From: Whitmania pigra
Lineage: Eukaryota > Annelida > Clitellata > Hirudinida > Haemopidae
Assembly: GCA_021613335.1 (NCBI GenBank)
Contig: JAJTWR010000021.1
Location: 2,810,001 to 2,874,000, forward strand
DNA: 64,000 bases
Direction: 5' to 3'
The position numbers and the translations under genes are program-made. Each line of letters starts with the position of its first letter. Within the stretch, counting starts at the first letter, position 1. This document shows positions 46,801 through 56,905 of this stretch, one piece after another. Under the pieces are notes generated by a model. It made no database searches, had not been told where the DNA came from, and saw only the letters and a program-made list of their open reading frames with translations.

Positions 46801-49800
46801 TTGGTTTATTTTTCATATTTCAGGTATAGAAATTGCAGTGGTAGCAGTCACTTCCATGCAGATTAAAATATTTTGATTCAGAGGATTTCAAAATTATCTT
46901 TTTATTGGCCCTTAACAGTCAACTTTGAGTGATCTTTTTTTGTTATTCAAGGCCTTCAACTGTCTCTCATAATTAAATATTCCACCAATTTACAAGTAGT
47001 TGCAGAAAATCTACTTGCATACCTGAAATTTAAAACTTGTTGAAGTTTGATTTGCTGACATATTTTCACTGAAAGCTTCAGAAAGTGTCTTTTTCTAATC
47101 CATGGTGTGAGATTTTGAGGCTTCCTATACATATATTTTGCTTCACAGCCTTTTCAATATTACGAACATGTCAACCTGAATTTAACTACAACATAATCAT
47201 TTTAAGAAGCAAAATCTGTGTGTTGATGGCTGAAATTTCATTCTTTCTGTAAAGCTGGTACTTCTAATCTATAAAACTGAACTTAGAAACTCCTACCGCG
47301 GAGCTAACCGACAGGGAATCATCAGAGAAGTGCCCCCATCATCAAACGTTTCGGCCCAAACTCCTGACGTTCTCGAGGGGTGGGCCACACACCCGTTGAT
47401 CAGGCGGGTGTCCCTTTCAGTGAAAATCCTGCCTATCCGACTTCATCGTAACGCACCGCACGTTATATGATGATCGATGAAATTCACGACGACCTTTGCG
47501 CATCGATCTCATATAATGCACACTGAGCGTTATAATTTCTTTGAAGCGGCCGCCGTCACTTAGAAATATACGCTCACCGGACGCGCGCATATATTGCCTC
47601 AAACGCTCAATCGCGTTTTTACGTCATTTGCGAATGCGCGCGTCAACAACTCAACAACCAAACCGCGATCTCTATTCTTAGCAACGCTTACGACCTCTCG
47701 TCTCCCAAATCCAACACGATGCTGCCTCTGCAGCCTCCGACATTTTTATCAGAAAAAGGAGAAGGATTAACAGTTTTTATCACACAGATATTCCTTTTAA
47801 CTTTAAGAGATTGCAATTTCCAGTGAGACTTGCATTCTAGATAACTATAAACAAGTCACATGGGCAATCTATTAAATACTATGGAATGGACTTGAGATCT
47901 CCATGTTTTTCCCACGGACAACTTTATGTTGCATGCTCAAGGGTGGGTTCGCCCCACAACTTATTTATTCTTGCTCCAGTAGGTCAAACTAAGAATGTTG
48001 TTTATAACCAAGTATTGTGTTAATTCATATTAATACGAAATTTTTGTACTATACATGAAGTTTATTCAATTGCAAATCTTTTACCGGGCAAAGCCAGGTA
48101 AACAGCTAGTTAAATGATAAAAATAATATTTACTAAAATATTAAATTTTAATTAAGACATGCTCTACTGAATATGGCAGCCCATTTCTTTCTACAACATT
48201 TTATAACTAATCTTTCTCCATCTTAAATCAAAATTGTTCACTAAGCACTGTAACTTTTTTAATAAAACGTTTTTATTATTGAATTTTTTGTGGATGTTTA
48301 TTTAATAACTTATACCTGTCAACAGGTGTCGTGTTGTGGATTTCAGTGTTGAGGAATTATATTACATAGTCGCACTCCTAGTACTTGTGTGTCTTAACTT
48401 CACTTACTTTACTATTGTTTATTGCTGGGTTTTATCATTTTTTTTTTCATATGTTTTGTTCATATGTTGTTTTTCGTATATTAATTCAGACACATTTGTA
48501 CAATTTTGTTAAAAGTTAAGGGGTTCTGATGATGGCTGAAACCAAAACTGGTCAGTTAGCACTGACAAATGAAGTTTTATTACAAAAGTTACGGTGATTA
48601 GTGAACGATTTTGTTTTAAAATGGAGAAAGATAGAAAGACTAGTTAAAAATAGCTTTTAAAAATAAGACCTAAAACTATCTATGCCAAAAACCCTCAACG
48701 CAGACAAGCTTATGTACGGAAGTTGCCTGCAAACAAAAATCATGATCAATTTTCTAGCGGCATACAAATGAATCTTTAACACATAGTAATGATTTTTTTA
48801 TTTTAATAAAAATAAAAAACTTAATAAGCACATTTATTATTGAATTTATATTTGCGGTTTTGATTGGTTTATTATTTAATTTTAATGAGTTGATAAAATT
48901 AAATGTTATATCTGAAATAAATAAAATAATGTCGATAATAATACTAATGATAATAATAATAATGATGATGATGATGATAATGATAATAATAATAATAATA
49001 ATGATGATAATAATGATAATAATAATGATGATGATGATAATAATAATAATAATATAATAATAATGATAATAATAATTATAATAATAATAATAAATTGTTA
49101 AATGACAACATTACAATAAATTTGTTTTGTCAATTATTTATTTCTTATTTAAAACTTTGATTAACTTTTGTTTGAACATACTAACTTTTAAATATTGATT
49201 CGGCAAGATTTATTTATAGAGAATTTTTCTACTCTTTCTTGCTTCAACTCATGAATTGAATTGTACAAAGTACTTAACCATGAACCAAATTCAATTCTAG
49301 AGATAATAAGAGTAAAAGAGTTTCCACTTGTCTCCTATGATGTAAGACATTAATATGGGTTACAAACTATTTTATTCGGGGCTGTATTTAAAGCGTTGGG
49401 AGTCAAACCCTCAGAAATAATAACAAATGAAAAAATTAAATATAAATCCTCAAACAAGTTTATAAACAAAATTGATTTAGGACAAATAAATAATTATATA
49501 AAAATAATTAGGCTTTGTATCAACTATTTCAAAATGGTTTGTAAAGTAAAAAATAACATGAATGTTTACAAATAAAATATTTGAACCTGCTAAATTTCTA
49601 AATATGGCTGATTGTTTTATTCCAAATTAATTAATTAAACTGCAGATTGATTGTTGACATTTATTCATTATGTTGTGATCTGTAGGAGCAAGTTGAGGTC
49701 AATTGAAGGTGATGAAAGATCCCAAATTCTGAACATATCTGAAGTTATATCAGATGCTAACATATTTCTGGACAGAATGGTTATCTTCATGATTAATTAA

Positions 49801-51656
49801 TTTTAAATAATTTAAATATAGTAATTATTCTGCTTTAGATGGAAACAGTTGAATCTACGAGTGGATGGTCTCATAATGATGATTTTTCTCCAAAGAACAA
49901 TTCTAAAAAAAGATCTTTGCCAATGAAATCATCCCAGTTTTTAGATGTTGAAGGTTTATCTATTTGCATTAATTGACTAAACTATGGTTCCTTAAATTTC
50001 TTAATTTTTTTCTCACTTGTAGATGGTGTAACATCAGATGACAAAAGTATTTTGATGAAGGAATTATGCATTTGCATGAAGAATGAAAGTACTATTTTAC
50101 ACTTTTTAGCAATTTATCAATTTAATTAATACTTCTTATGTTTATAGTTGACATCACAAGAGAACGTATATACATGATTGAAAATCGTGCAAATACATTC
50201 GGTAATGAAATGCAGATGAGTATGAACAATATGTTGGATTCATTTCACAAATGGATTGCAACAAATTATTTATCGGAAATGCAGAGGTTCATTTGACTGA
50301 TTTACAGATTTACATAAGGTTTAAAAACCATAACATACTATTTGTTTTATATATAATTTGATAACTAGCATTGATCTCGTTTGTGAAATGGCAAGAAACT
50401 GTTCAGAACATGGTTGTCCTATTAATGACCTACTTGGCATAAATTTGGGAGATTTGTTTTTTGATGAAGTAAGACTTTCAAAATTTTTGTCAAAATGAAA
50501 TCAGAATGCATAACCAATATCAATATTTTGAAGAGTTTTAAGATACCCATGTTCTCCCAAGAGAATGATCATGCTATAAATCAAGAATGTTCCACAAATT
50601 GCTCAGGATTTACTACATGCCAGCTCTTCAGTCTATTTCACAGAGTAAAAGAGCTATTGTTAACTTAAAATATATTGTTTAGTAAGATTAACATCATTTA
50701 CTGTTAGTTCATGGAGGTTGCCCCAGTGGGATTAATCTCAAAGGAAGCCTTCTTGGTGTTGTTACAAAGTATTGCTAATGATGGTGGTCTTCCAAATCAC
50801 TGGTTACATAGTTTTCCAGATAAGGTTTTACCTTAGATACTATCTAAATTTGTTTAAAAAGGTGAAGATATAATGTTAAATGTTTAGATAGAAGTAGCGT
50901 CACGCAGTGCTATGTACAACAATGAACTCATCAGTTGGAGAAAATTCATTCTGCTCTCTATAAATCCCACCTGGCCAACAGAGGAAGATTTGTCAGATGC
51001 TTTGTTAGACTTTAAAAAGATAGACCAATTATCTACTGGATGTCTGTCTAAAGAACAGTTTTTAAAAGTATAAAATATTCTTAGTTGTAGCTTATACGTT
51101 TTTCAAAATTTTACATTTCTGTATTTGTTTGAGGCAAATATCTGGCTTGATAAAGATAGAGCAACAGTAAAGGAATTCTTGTTTCACTTGTTTGCATGTC
51201 ACCAAAATATTCCATCACTTCTGGATTATGAGGCTTTTGTGAGTCTATTACATCATTGACCATTAAACCAATACCAGCTTAAATATGTCTAAATAAATAT
51301 TACAGCTTCTCAATTTTTGTTTGGATAAAAATCCTGAGAATGGATTAAAAAAAGCTCTTAAACTTGGTTCAAATTTTGGAAACTTTAATAAGAATTCCTT
51401 GGACAAATGTGCTAAGCATGGGTATTTTCAAATTTTTATTTGATGCATAGACTATATTAGTACCTATCAGATTGCCATTATGGAACATTGCCACAGTTTA
51501 GTAATTAATTACTCAAATGTTTTTGCCAGTTTTGAAGATGGAGGATTCATTTCTGTACACGTGCTTTATAAGGTCACTAAAGCTAAAACTTCACATTGGT
51601 TATGGAAAACATCTTATAGAAAAAGCATTTTATATGGGTCTGCTATGGGGATATGA
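34886..51656 (+). CDS. SPEF2: SPEF2-like sperm flagellar/ciliary protein with adenylate-kinase-like domain
   Basis: SPEF2 is a central-pair axonemal protein needed for sperm-tail and ciliary motility. Exons: 34886-34952, 35008-35199, 35394 to about 35583, 36027-36132, 36200-36333, 36672-36775, 37921-38165, 38351-38408, 38601-38736, 38817-38864, 42794-42812, 43003-43076, 44802-44929, 44995-45061, 45120-45443, 45508-45581, 49686-49779, 49839-49953, 50023-50088, 50148-50286, 50369-50468, 50534-50644, 50708-50824, 50888-51067, 51134-51238, 51306-51421, 51530-51656. Phases agree except around 35583-36027. Landmarks: basic coiled start (RRNLMFHEKAE), KYNKHFLVCKRTVEDIIDLS, Walker A LLGGPYSGKST, GWILDGFPYTIRQLFLFEK, ALSGCDP, LVEWFK, FWSYIEDNYV, ISWRKFILLS, WLDKDRATVKEFLFHLFACH. 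Stop at 51654. About 1,080-1,140 residues versus about 1,800 in mammals; the N-terminal calponin-homology domain is not seen. Its introns hold many transposons. Confidence 0.88.
35584..36026 (+). other. Uncertain SPEF2 exon region
   Basis: After YSELKKHYDGWLNIL the frame meets a stop (about 35601), but another frame runs on without a usable splice site. That frame gives NIPKDVYYEKLDLFLYQVPL and SCMDLQDYLVYFY (about 35640-35790), which looks coding and would fill the linker before the kinase-like domain. Either a single-base error or mutation lies near 35590-35600, or a non-standard splice is used. The next firm exon starts at 36027 in phase 0. Confidence 0.4.
36810..36985 (-). repeat. tRNA-derived SINE (family A) in a SPEF2 intron
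   Basis: Read on the minus strand, it shows a box-A-like part (GGTTGGGAGAATGGGTAGC) and a B-box-like TATTCGAAATCC (36888-36899). A body with TTGAGAAGCACTATATAAAT follows. It matches the copy at 23.74 kb and the pieces at 16.0 and 43.1 kb. Confidence 0.6.
38865..40125. other. SPEF2 intron with a decayed coding-like stretch
   Basis: Minus-strand frames at about 39430-39840 give a coherent peptide (SEELQGSPSFQHFIEIVLED, FIPYTPILSARIPLGENT, TEIDSSVKLIKTWF) that then breaks into other frames. It looks like a transposable-element protein, but I could not name the family. A (TA)n tract is at about 39935-39950. Confidence 0.4.
40130..41895 (+). mobile_element. HERO/R2-like retrotransposon, old degraded copy D
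   Basis: Broken plus-strand frames follow the copy at 54-57 kb from its N-terminal block (ARQDIPMVPLPTSVFSLTF) through the reverse transcriptase (SRLTEYTRSNK, MFGCTEHSSMIWEAIQR, AFMDDTTMVMN) to the post-RT region (KVKPLLRTKRKF-like). The zinc knuckle, endonuclease and 3' untranslated region are missing. Inside, about 129 bp is tandemly duplicated (41062-41190, 41191 to about 41300). It lies in a SPEF2 intron, in sense orientation with the gene. Confidence 0.85.
41896..42793. other. SPEF2 intron, unidentified sequence
   Basis: Between the HERO copy and the 19-base exon. Near-repeats AGTTTTTTTGCATCTTGG (41921) and the reverse-type GATGCAAAAAAGATCATCTC (42445) may be ends of an unknown element, but no target duplication was found. 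No ORF of interest. Confidence 0.35.
43110..43173 (+). repeat. SINE family A, 3' fragment
   Basis: The stretch TGCTACATAAATAGTAGATC...AAAAAGTGCCCTCACA corresponds to the 3' part of the SINE at 23.74 kb. The Tigger end at 43174 follows immediately. Confidence 0.5.
43174..44540 (+). mobile_element. Tigger/CENP-B-type DNA transposon remnant
   Basis: The left end CAGTGAAACCTACTTATCTCG (43174-43194) is the Tigger terminal pattern. The broken transposase reads on the plus strand: DDAVLQWFTN-type text, then LPVNGLSLMENADILAAKPG (43820-43880, Tc5/CENP-B helix-turn-helix), FNADDTGVL-type text near 44050, and an acidic C-terminus (DVDEDLEPIPSAGEMLEML). Many stops make it dead. The right inverted repeat was not located. 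It occupies a SPEF2 intron; end fragments of the same family are at 16.45 and 17.3-20.0 kb. Confidence 0.75.
45582..46355. other. SPEF2 intron, AT-rich
   Basis: No gene or element recognised. A TTTA-type simple run lies near 46080-46115. Confidence 0.5.
46360..46650 (-). mobile_element. HERO/R2-like fragment, old
   Basis: Minus-strand text keeps DRLPSRDNLQKWGLVEDTMA (46412-46475), the segment just before the zinc knuckle, and to its right decayed remains of the preceding region (WFHPTSLPKRSQVSSSV-like). It is closest to the old copy at 11.4 kb. Confidence 0.6.
46651..47284. other. SPEF2 intron, no feature seen
   Basis: AT-rich; no coding or repeat signal recognised. If the HERO fragment at 47285 inserted into the Helitron, some of this stretch could be Helitron sequence, but I see no helicase text. 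Confidence 0.35.
47285..47747 (-). mobile_element. HERO/R2-like copy C, 3' end only
   Basis: On the minus strand this runs from the last codons of the ORF through the entire 3' untranslated region to the terminus (GGTAGGAGTTTCTAAGTTC). It differs from the same region of copy A (54027-54493) at only a few positions, so the two derive from a recently active source. It ends abruptly at the start of Helitron helicase sequence. Confidence 0.9.
47748..48109 (+). mobile_element. Helitron 3' end with helicase C-terminus
   Basis: The plus-strand frame reads DIPFNFKRLQFPVRLAF, a stop, then ITINKSHGQSI, SPCFSHGQLYVACSRVGSP and APVGQTKNVVYNQVL. These are the last motifs (V and VI) of the Pif1-type helicase of Helitrons. 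The stop follows, and about 130 bases later a hairpin (TACCGGGC-AAA-GCCAGGTA, 48082-48100) sits six bases before CTAG (48106-48109) and a T. That is the standard Helitron 3' terminus (hairpin, CTRR, inserted between A and T). The remainder of the element is absent. Confidence 0.88.
48110..49685. other. SPEF2 intron with (ATA/ATG)n microsatellite
   Basis: About 48940-49095 is a mixed ATA/ATG trinucleotide run. Near 48515-48600 there is a GATGATGGCTGAAACC-type motif of the sort found at ends of some retroelements; no element could be delimited. No coding sequence. Confidence 0.5.
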
Positions 51657-53220
51657 CACTGTTTTATCATGATTTTGTTATTGTATAATATGTATGTATA
51701 TAAGCTCATTAATTATGGGGAAATATTAATTTTATTGAGAGTTAAAGCTAACTTTTAATAATTTAAACAGAAATTGTAGAAAATGTTGAAAACCATATCA
51801 TATTGTAGAAAAAACATTATTTTTCAAGATCAAAAAACTTTTAACTTATAACATAAATAAAGTTAAAAGATAAAGTCTTGCAACCATTATTTTTAATAAT
51901 CCAATGAAGTGAATTTGTTTTATTGATTTGAATGAGTTATTGTTGAAGGATGTCTATTTGTCCAATTCTCTCTATCTATTATTACTTAGTGGTCAATCCG
52001 TTGTAATTTCTTTTAAAATTTCTTTCAATGAATACATAAACAATACCTGATAATTAAGAAATTAAAATCTTTGTGCAACCTGTAAATGCTGTTTAATTTG
52101 TTTTGGTTTTTACATAATTAGATAATACATCTAGAGGTAGGTCAAAATGCTGAGTTCTAATCATGAGAAAAGACCAAAATATTTTTTGTGCCATCCTAAA
52201 ATAGAAGCATAAAATAATTGAAACTTTGAACAAATGTATGTGGTATTTCTTCAGATAATTGGACAAGATGCAAGGTTTTTGCAAGTCATATCTCAATGGC
52301 AGGCCCTATACATTGTGATTAAATTTGTCATCATAATTCTTATCTTTGTCAAAGCAAGATTATGTAAATTTTTCTTATTAATTTGATTTACTATCATTGA
52401 TTTTTCAAAAGTAATAAATTTATAGTTGATTAAATTGTTGACTTGAGACAGATCTTATACCCTTTGCCAGTGGTTGGGAGGCAGGGTTCAAGGTTTTATA
52501 ACAATGGATGCAAGATGGTAAGTTGTATTTGTTACTTTGTTTATGTTGCAGCAAATAATGTAGTTCTGAATTTCAACATAAGCAATACTATAAACTTGCA
52601 TAAATGCAAAATTCAATTCCAACTTGAAGCCACCTTTATAGCTGTTTGTGATCAAATTAAACTAACAGAATAGTAGATCAATTCAATTGGCTTGTAACAA
52701 GGATTGGCCCTAACATATTTCATTCTTATCATTGACTGTGACTTACCCAGATATAGGACCAAGTACTCAAGTATAAGTACAAGTACTCAATGTCCAATTA
52801 CCAATGATTATAAACAAGTACTTTACAATGACATTTTTAAAGCTTTTGAATTCATTTATTTCTGAACAAAATTCTGAATCAAGAAACCAAAAAAACATAA
52901 AAATTTCATAAATTCATGGTATATCCCAAGGAACATAATTCCCATCTAGGGAATATATATTTATATTTATATTTATAACCTACAAAATTATTATTATTAT
53001 TATTATATTGCTGCATTGGCAAGGGCTTTTCTCCTTCACTTGACCAACAATATCCTAAAACGACCATTATATGCAGGGACGTCACTGGGCTGTTTGGACT
53101 GCAACCGGATGCCTATTTCTTTGCATATAAGCTCATTATCTTAAACAAAAAATGATAGAGATTAGCCACCACTGAGAAGCTGAAAACTATTTTTTGCTTG
53201 TCAGATTTTGGTCTACCAAC
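51657..53220. other. Region 3' of SPEF2
   Basis: No gene seen. A CAAGTACTCAAG-type MITE tract lies at about 52745-52825 and an ATT microsatellite at 52985-53010. The SPEF2 polyadenylation region should lie at the left of this stretch; several AATAAA-like strings exist and none stands out. Confidence 0.4.
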
Positions 53221-53224
53221 TTAA

Positions 53225-54026
53225 GGCTTATTTATTTATTTATTTAACCGGTCAAAGGACTAAACAGCCACTTGTACGACCAGCCTCAGCAAAAACAATA
53301 CAACCAGTCAACATCGTGCGAGGAAAAGCAGGTTACAGATTAGTCTGTAATTGTTAAAAATTCCGAAAAATCTATCTCGAGGATTAATGCTCTGAAACGG
53401 GGAAAGTGCCAGCAGATACCACCCTGTCTGGTAGGGAATTCCAGACAGCAACAACTCTGTTCAAAACAAAATTTTTAGCAGCATTAGCTGAGCACTTCCT
53501 CGCACGTAACTTAAAGCGGTGTCCCCGTGTTCGATTGTACCGTGCAAATTGAACAAAATTTAAAAGATCAGTATTCATAAGACCATTCAATTTATACTTA
53601 TACAATTTATTCTTATACTTGAGTACTTAATTTAAACAAAAAGCAAAGATCAGTAATTAAACGTCTATGTTCGAGTGTTTTGAGCCCTAGCATCTTAAGT
53701 CTGGCTGGATATGGCTGGTGACGAATGGTTGGAATTGTCTTAGTGAATCTTCTTTGTACTGACTCAATTCTTTTAACAAGGTATTTGAGGTGGGGATTCC
53801 ATACAGGGGAGCAGTATTCTAGTATCGGCCTAACATATAAAGCCTAACAAAAGGCTTTTATTAGAGTGGTTAGGTCTCTAGTAGAAAAAGACAATAGGAT
53901 CAGTTTGGATATGGTTGATGCTTTTTTCACGATATTATCAATGTGTTTGTCAAAGTGGAGAGAAGAATCAATGAGCACCCCTAGATCTCAAACTATGTCA
54001 ATTCTTGTTACCTTGTCGTTATTAAT
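53225..54026 (-). mobile_element. CR1-like LINE, 3' part
   Basis: Minus-strand text continues the reverse transcriptase ORF found at 56.9-57.9 kb: LGVLIDSSLHFDKHIDNIVK, LEYCSPVWNPH, KRIESVQRRFTKTIP, YPARLKMLGLKTLEHRRL, then RTRGHRFKLRARKCSANA and NRVVAVWNSLPDRVVSAGTF (53390-53560). This is the standard CR1 C-terminus. It has at least two stops. A TAAA/TTTA tetranucleotide run at 53228-53250 is the likely 3' tail. Confidence 0.88.
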
Positions 54027-56905
54027 GAACTTAGAAACTCCTACCGCGGAGCTAACCTACAGGGAATCATCAGAGGAGTGCCCCCGTCATCAAACGTTTC
54101 GGCCCAAACTCCTGACGTTCTCGAGGGGTGGGCCACACACCCGTTGATCAGGCGGGTGTCCCTTTCGGTGAAAATCCTGCCTATCCGACTTCATCGTAAC
54201 GCACCGCACGTTATATGATGATCGATGAAATTCACGACGACCTTTGCGCATCGATCTCATATAATGCACACTGAGCGTTATAATTTCTTTGAAGCGGCCG
54301 CCGTCACTTAGAAATATACGCTCACCGGACGCGCGCATATATTGCCTCAAACGCTCAATCGCGTTTTTACGTCATTTGCGAATGCGCGCGTCAACAACTC
54401 AACAACCAAACCGCGATCTCTATTCTTAGCAACGCTTACGACCTCTCATCTCCCAAATCCAACACGATGCTGCCTCTGCAGCCTCCGACATTTTTATCAT
54501 AGCCCTAGTTCTTTCCCGGCTCGATAAACCTATTTTAGTGAGGAACGTGTAGGCTGACTTACCAACCAAACCTCTCGCCCCAACTTCAATGGGCATTAGC
54601 GTTACTCGAAACCCGCTGACCTCTAGATCTTTCGCTAGCTCAGAGTATTTCTCTTCTTTCAGCACATTACTTGCTTCAATCCTATCTTCCCACGGGACGG
54701 TCAACTCTATCAAAATGAGAGCGCCTGACGACGACGAAGCGAGAACAACATCCGGCCTCCTGCCGCTATCCCTAAGCAGCTGGGGATATTGTCTCAAACC
54801 TTCCAGGTCGGCTGCGACAGTCCAATCATTAGCTTCTGCAAGAATGTTTCTCCTCGGAGGGAGTCTATTTTTCTTACAGGGTAGTAAAAACCCTTCTCGC
54901 TGCAATGCAATCTTGCGAGAATTTGCTTTAGCTACCGCCGTTTTGGTAGCTTCTACCACTTCCTTTAGGACCTTATTGTGTCGCCACGTGTACCGACCAT
55001 TGTAAAGGGCATATGCGCAACTTGAGAGCACATGATGAAGTGTCTCGAAGCCGCCGCAGAGCTCACATTTACAGTCTTCCGTCAAACCCCATCTTCGCAA
55101 ATTGTCCTTAGAGGGAAGTTGGTCATAAATCGATCTTATCAGAAAGGCCAGACGATATGGAGACATTCTCCATATCTCGTTCCAACCGATGGAACGCTGA
55201 ACCACGTCTTCCCACGCGGTCCATCGACCCTGCTGTGCCTGCTGCACCGCCTTAATGACTCGATCTTTTTCTAAATCTCTCCTCCTCTCCTGAATAATAA
55301 GCCTTGCCCTAATCGCAGGGCAAGACTCAGACCATTTTGCGAAGTGGTTTCACCCAACAGCCTGACGACCCGATTGAATAGGACCTCGCATTTCTTCGAA
55401 CGTCAGTTCCGCGACTGACTTATCGATTTCATCCTGTGCTGAGAACTTCCTTTTAGTTCTTAACAGTAGTCTAACTTCGCGGATCCTGATGTCCGCAGAG
55501 TTATTCAACATCCACTGCGTCCTTATTTTAGAGACCTCATACTCTTCCAGGGAACGAAGAGGTAACCTTAATTTTGAGCTCTTACTGTAGAGGGCAACAG
55601 ATGACATCCCTGGAGGTAGCCCAAGCCACGATCTGATGTATCTGCTAACTTTCCTCTCTAATCGTTCGACTGTGGGCAAACCGATCTCATAGATCGTCAA
55701 TGGCCACAGCAACCTTGGTAGAAGCACAAACTGGAACAACCACACCTTAAACCTTCCCTGCAATGGTGCCTCTCCGATTGCCTTCAAACCCACAACAGCC
55801 TGTTCGACAGTGCAACTCTCTTGGCTCCTATCGTTCAGCGAATCATTAAACACTCTGCCTAGGCTCTTAACCGGTTCCTCGGAAACTGTAGGAACCCGTT
55901 GACCCGCTACAACAAACGAGATGTCGCTGCAGACTTTCCCTTTAACAAGGGCAAGACTTCTCGACTTCGCAGGTTTAAAAGCCATTCGACACCACCCAAG
56001 AAGGCCATTGAACTTGTTCAAAGTGTTCTGAACTGCCGGTTTTCTATTCATTACTATGGTGGTGTCATCCATAAACGCTTTCACAGAAGGCATATAGAGA
56101 CCCTTACCTAAATGCGCCTCTGGAACATTAGACCCGGCTGCGTTGAGCAGAAGTTGCATCGCCAGTACAAAAAAAAAAGGGAAGGTGATATTGCATACCC
56201 CATTGCAATACCCACCTCCAGAGGAACCCACTTAGTTGTATACGTCTTGGTGGAGAACCTCATCATAAACCCGTCAAAATACGTCTGAATAATTTGAATT
56301 ACGTGACGCGGCACATGATGAATCTCCAACGTTTTCCATATGAGTTGGTGTGGTACCGACATTCGCCAAGTCGAGCCACACAACGTACAAACTCAGGCGG
56401 CGCCTCTTGGCTCTTTGAATAGCCTCCCAAATCATGGAGGAGTGCTCTATGCAACCAGGCACGCCTGGAACACCTCCCTTCTGAATCGATGTATCAACAT
56501 ACTTATTGGACAAAACATACTCAGTGAGTCTCGATGCAATCACAGAGAAAAATATCTTCCCTTCTACATTCAACAGCGAAATAGGTCTGAATTGATTTAG
56601 GCGAATGGAGTCCCGTTCCTTTGGTATATAGACGCCTTCTGCGACTCTCCACTCATCATCTACAATGCCTGACTGCCAAGCCCTTTCGATGAGGGAGTGC
56701 AGCAAATACAGCACCTTAGGGCATCTTTTATACAAAAGATAGGGAATTCCATTGGGACCCGGCGCCGAACTTTCCTAACAACACGCCTCACGTCCTCAAT
56801 CGACGGAGATGTCAAGCTAAAAACACTGGTAGGGAGAGGCACCACTGGGATGTCTTGTCTCACAGGAAGGGGAATGTGACGAAGAGAATCACGATACGTA
56901 TTAGT
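54027..56905 (-). mobile_element. HERO/R2-like non-LTR retrotransposon, longest copy (A), inserted in a CR1 LINE
   Basis: It runs on the minus strand from a 5' truncation near 56905 to the 3' end at 54027. The CR1 reading frame stops at 56905-56915 (after FNPCEYL) and resumes at 54026, which fixes both borders to within a few bases. The 3' untranslated region (54027-54425) is GC-rich and contains several stems, including the terminal CTCC-GCGGTA-GGAG hairpin. Same orientation as the host CR1. Confidence 0.93.
54426..56863 (-). pseudogene. HERO/R2-like ORF: reverse transcriptase, zinc knuckle, restriction-like endonuclease
   Basis: Blocks in order on the minus strand: N-terminal [15 protein letters not shown] (56800-56863); fingers/palm with EGVYIPKERDS, FRPISLLNVEGK, GGVPGVPGCIEHSSMIWEAI; catalytic AFMDDTTIVMN and FKPAKSRSLALVKG; thumb SWLGLPPGM; the linker knuckle CELCGG to SSC (CX2CX7HX4C); and the endonuclease with RPDVVL, then LIELTVPWED (an RPD-x-E/D arrangement) and the downstream PIEVGARGLVGKSAY. 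At least three frame changes split the RT. The final 273 codons (54426-55247) are intact. In this class the enzyme nicks a target and primes reverse transcription from it. The R2/HERO assignment rests on the endonuclease and on having no AP-endonuclease. Confidence 0.92.

Noticed and set aside
48518..48570. Hammerhead ribozyme (CTGATGA followed by GAAAC)
   Set aside because: No stem II followed by GAAA can be drawn in the right order; the match is to short core strings only.
54060..54130. Permuted hammerhead in the HERO 3' region (GAAAC...CTGATGA)
   Set aside because: Stem III would be about 3 bp and the cleavage-site UH is missing.
54342..56879. Plus-strand ORFs over the HERO copy
   Set aside because: Antisense shadows; the minus strand carries the RT, knuckle and endonuclease motifs.
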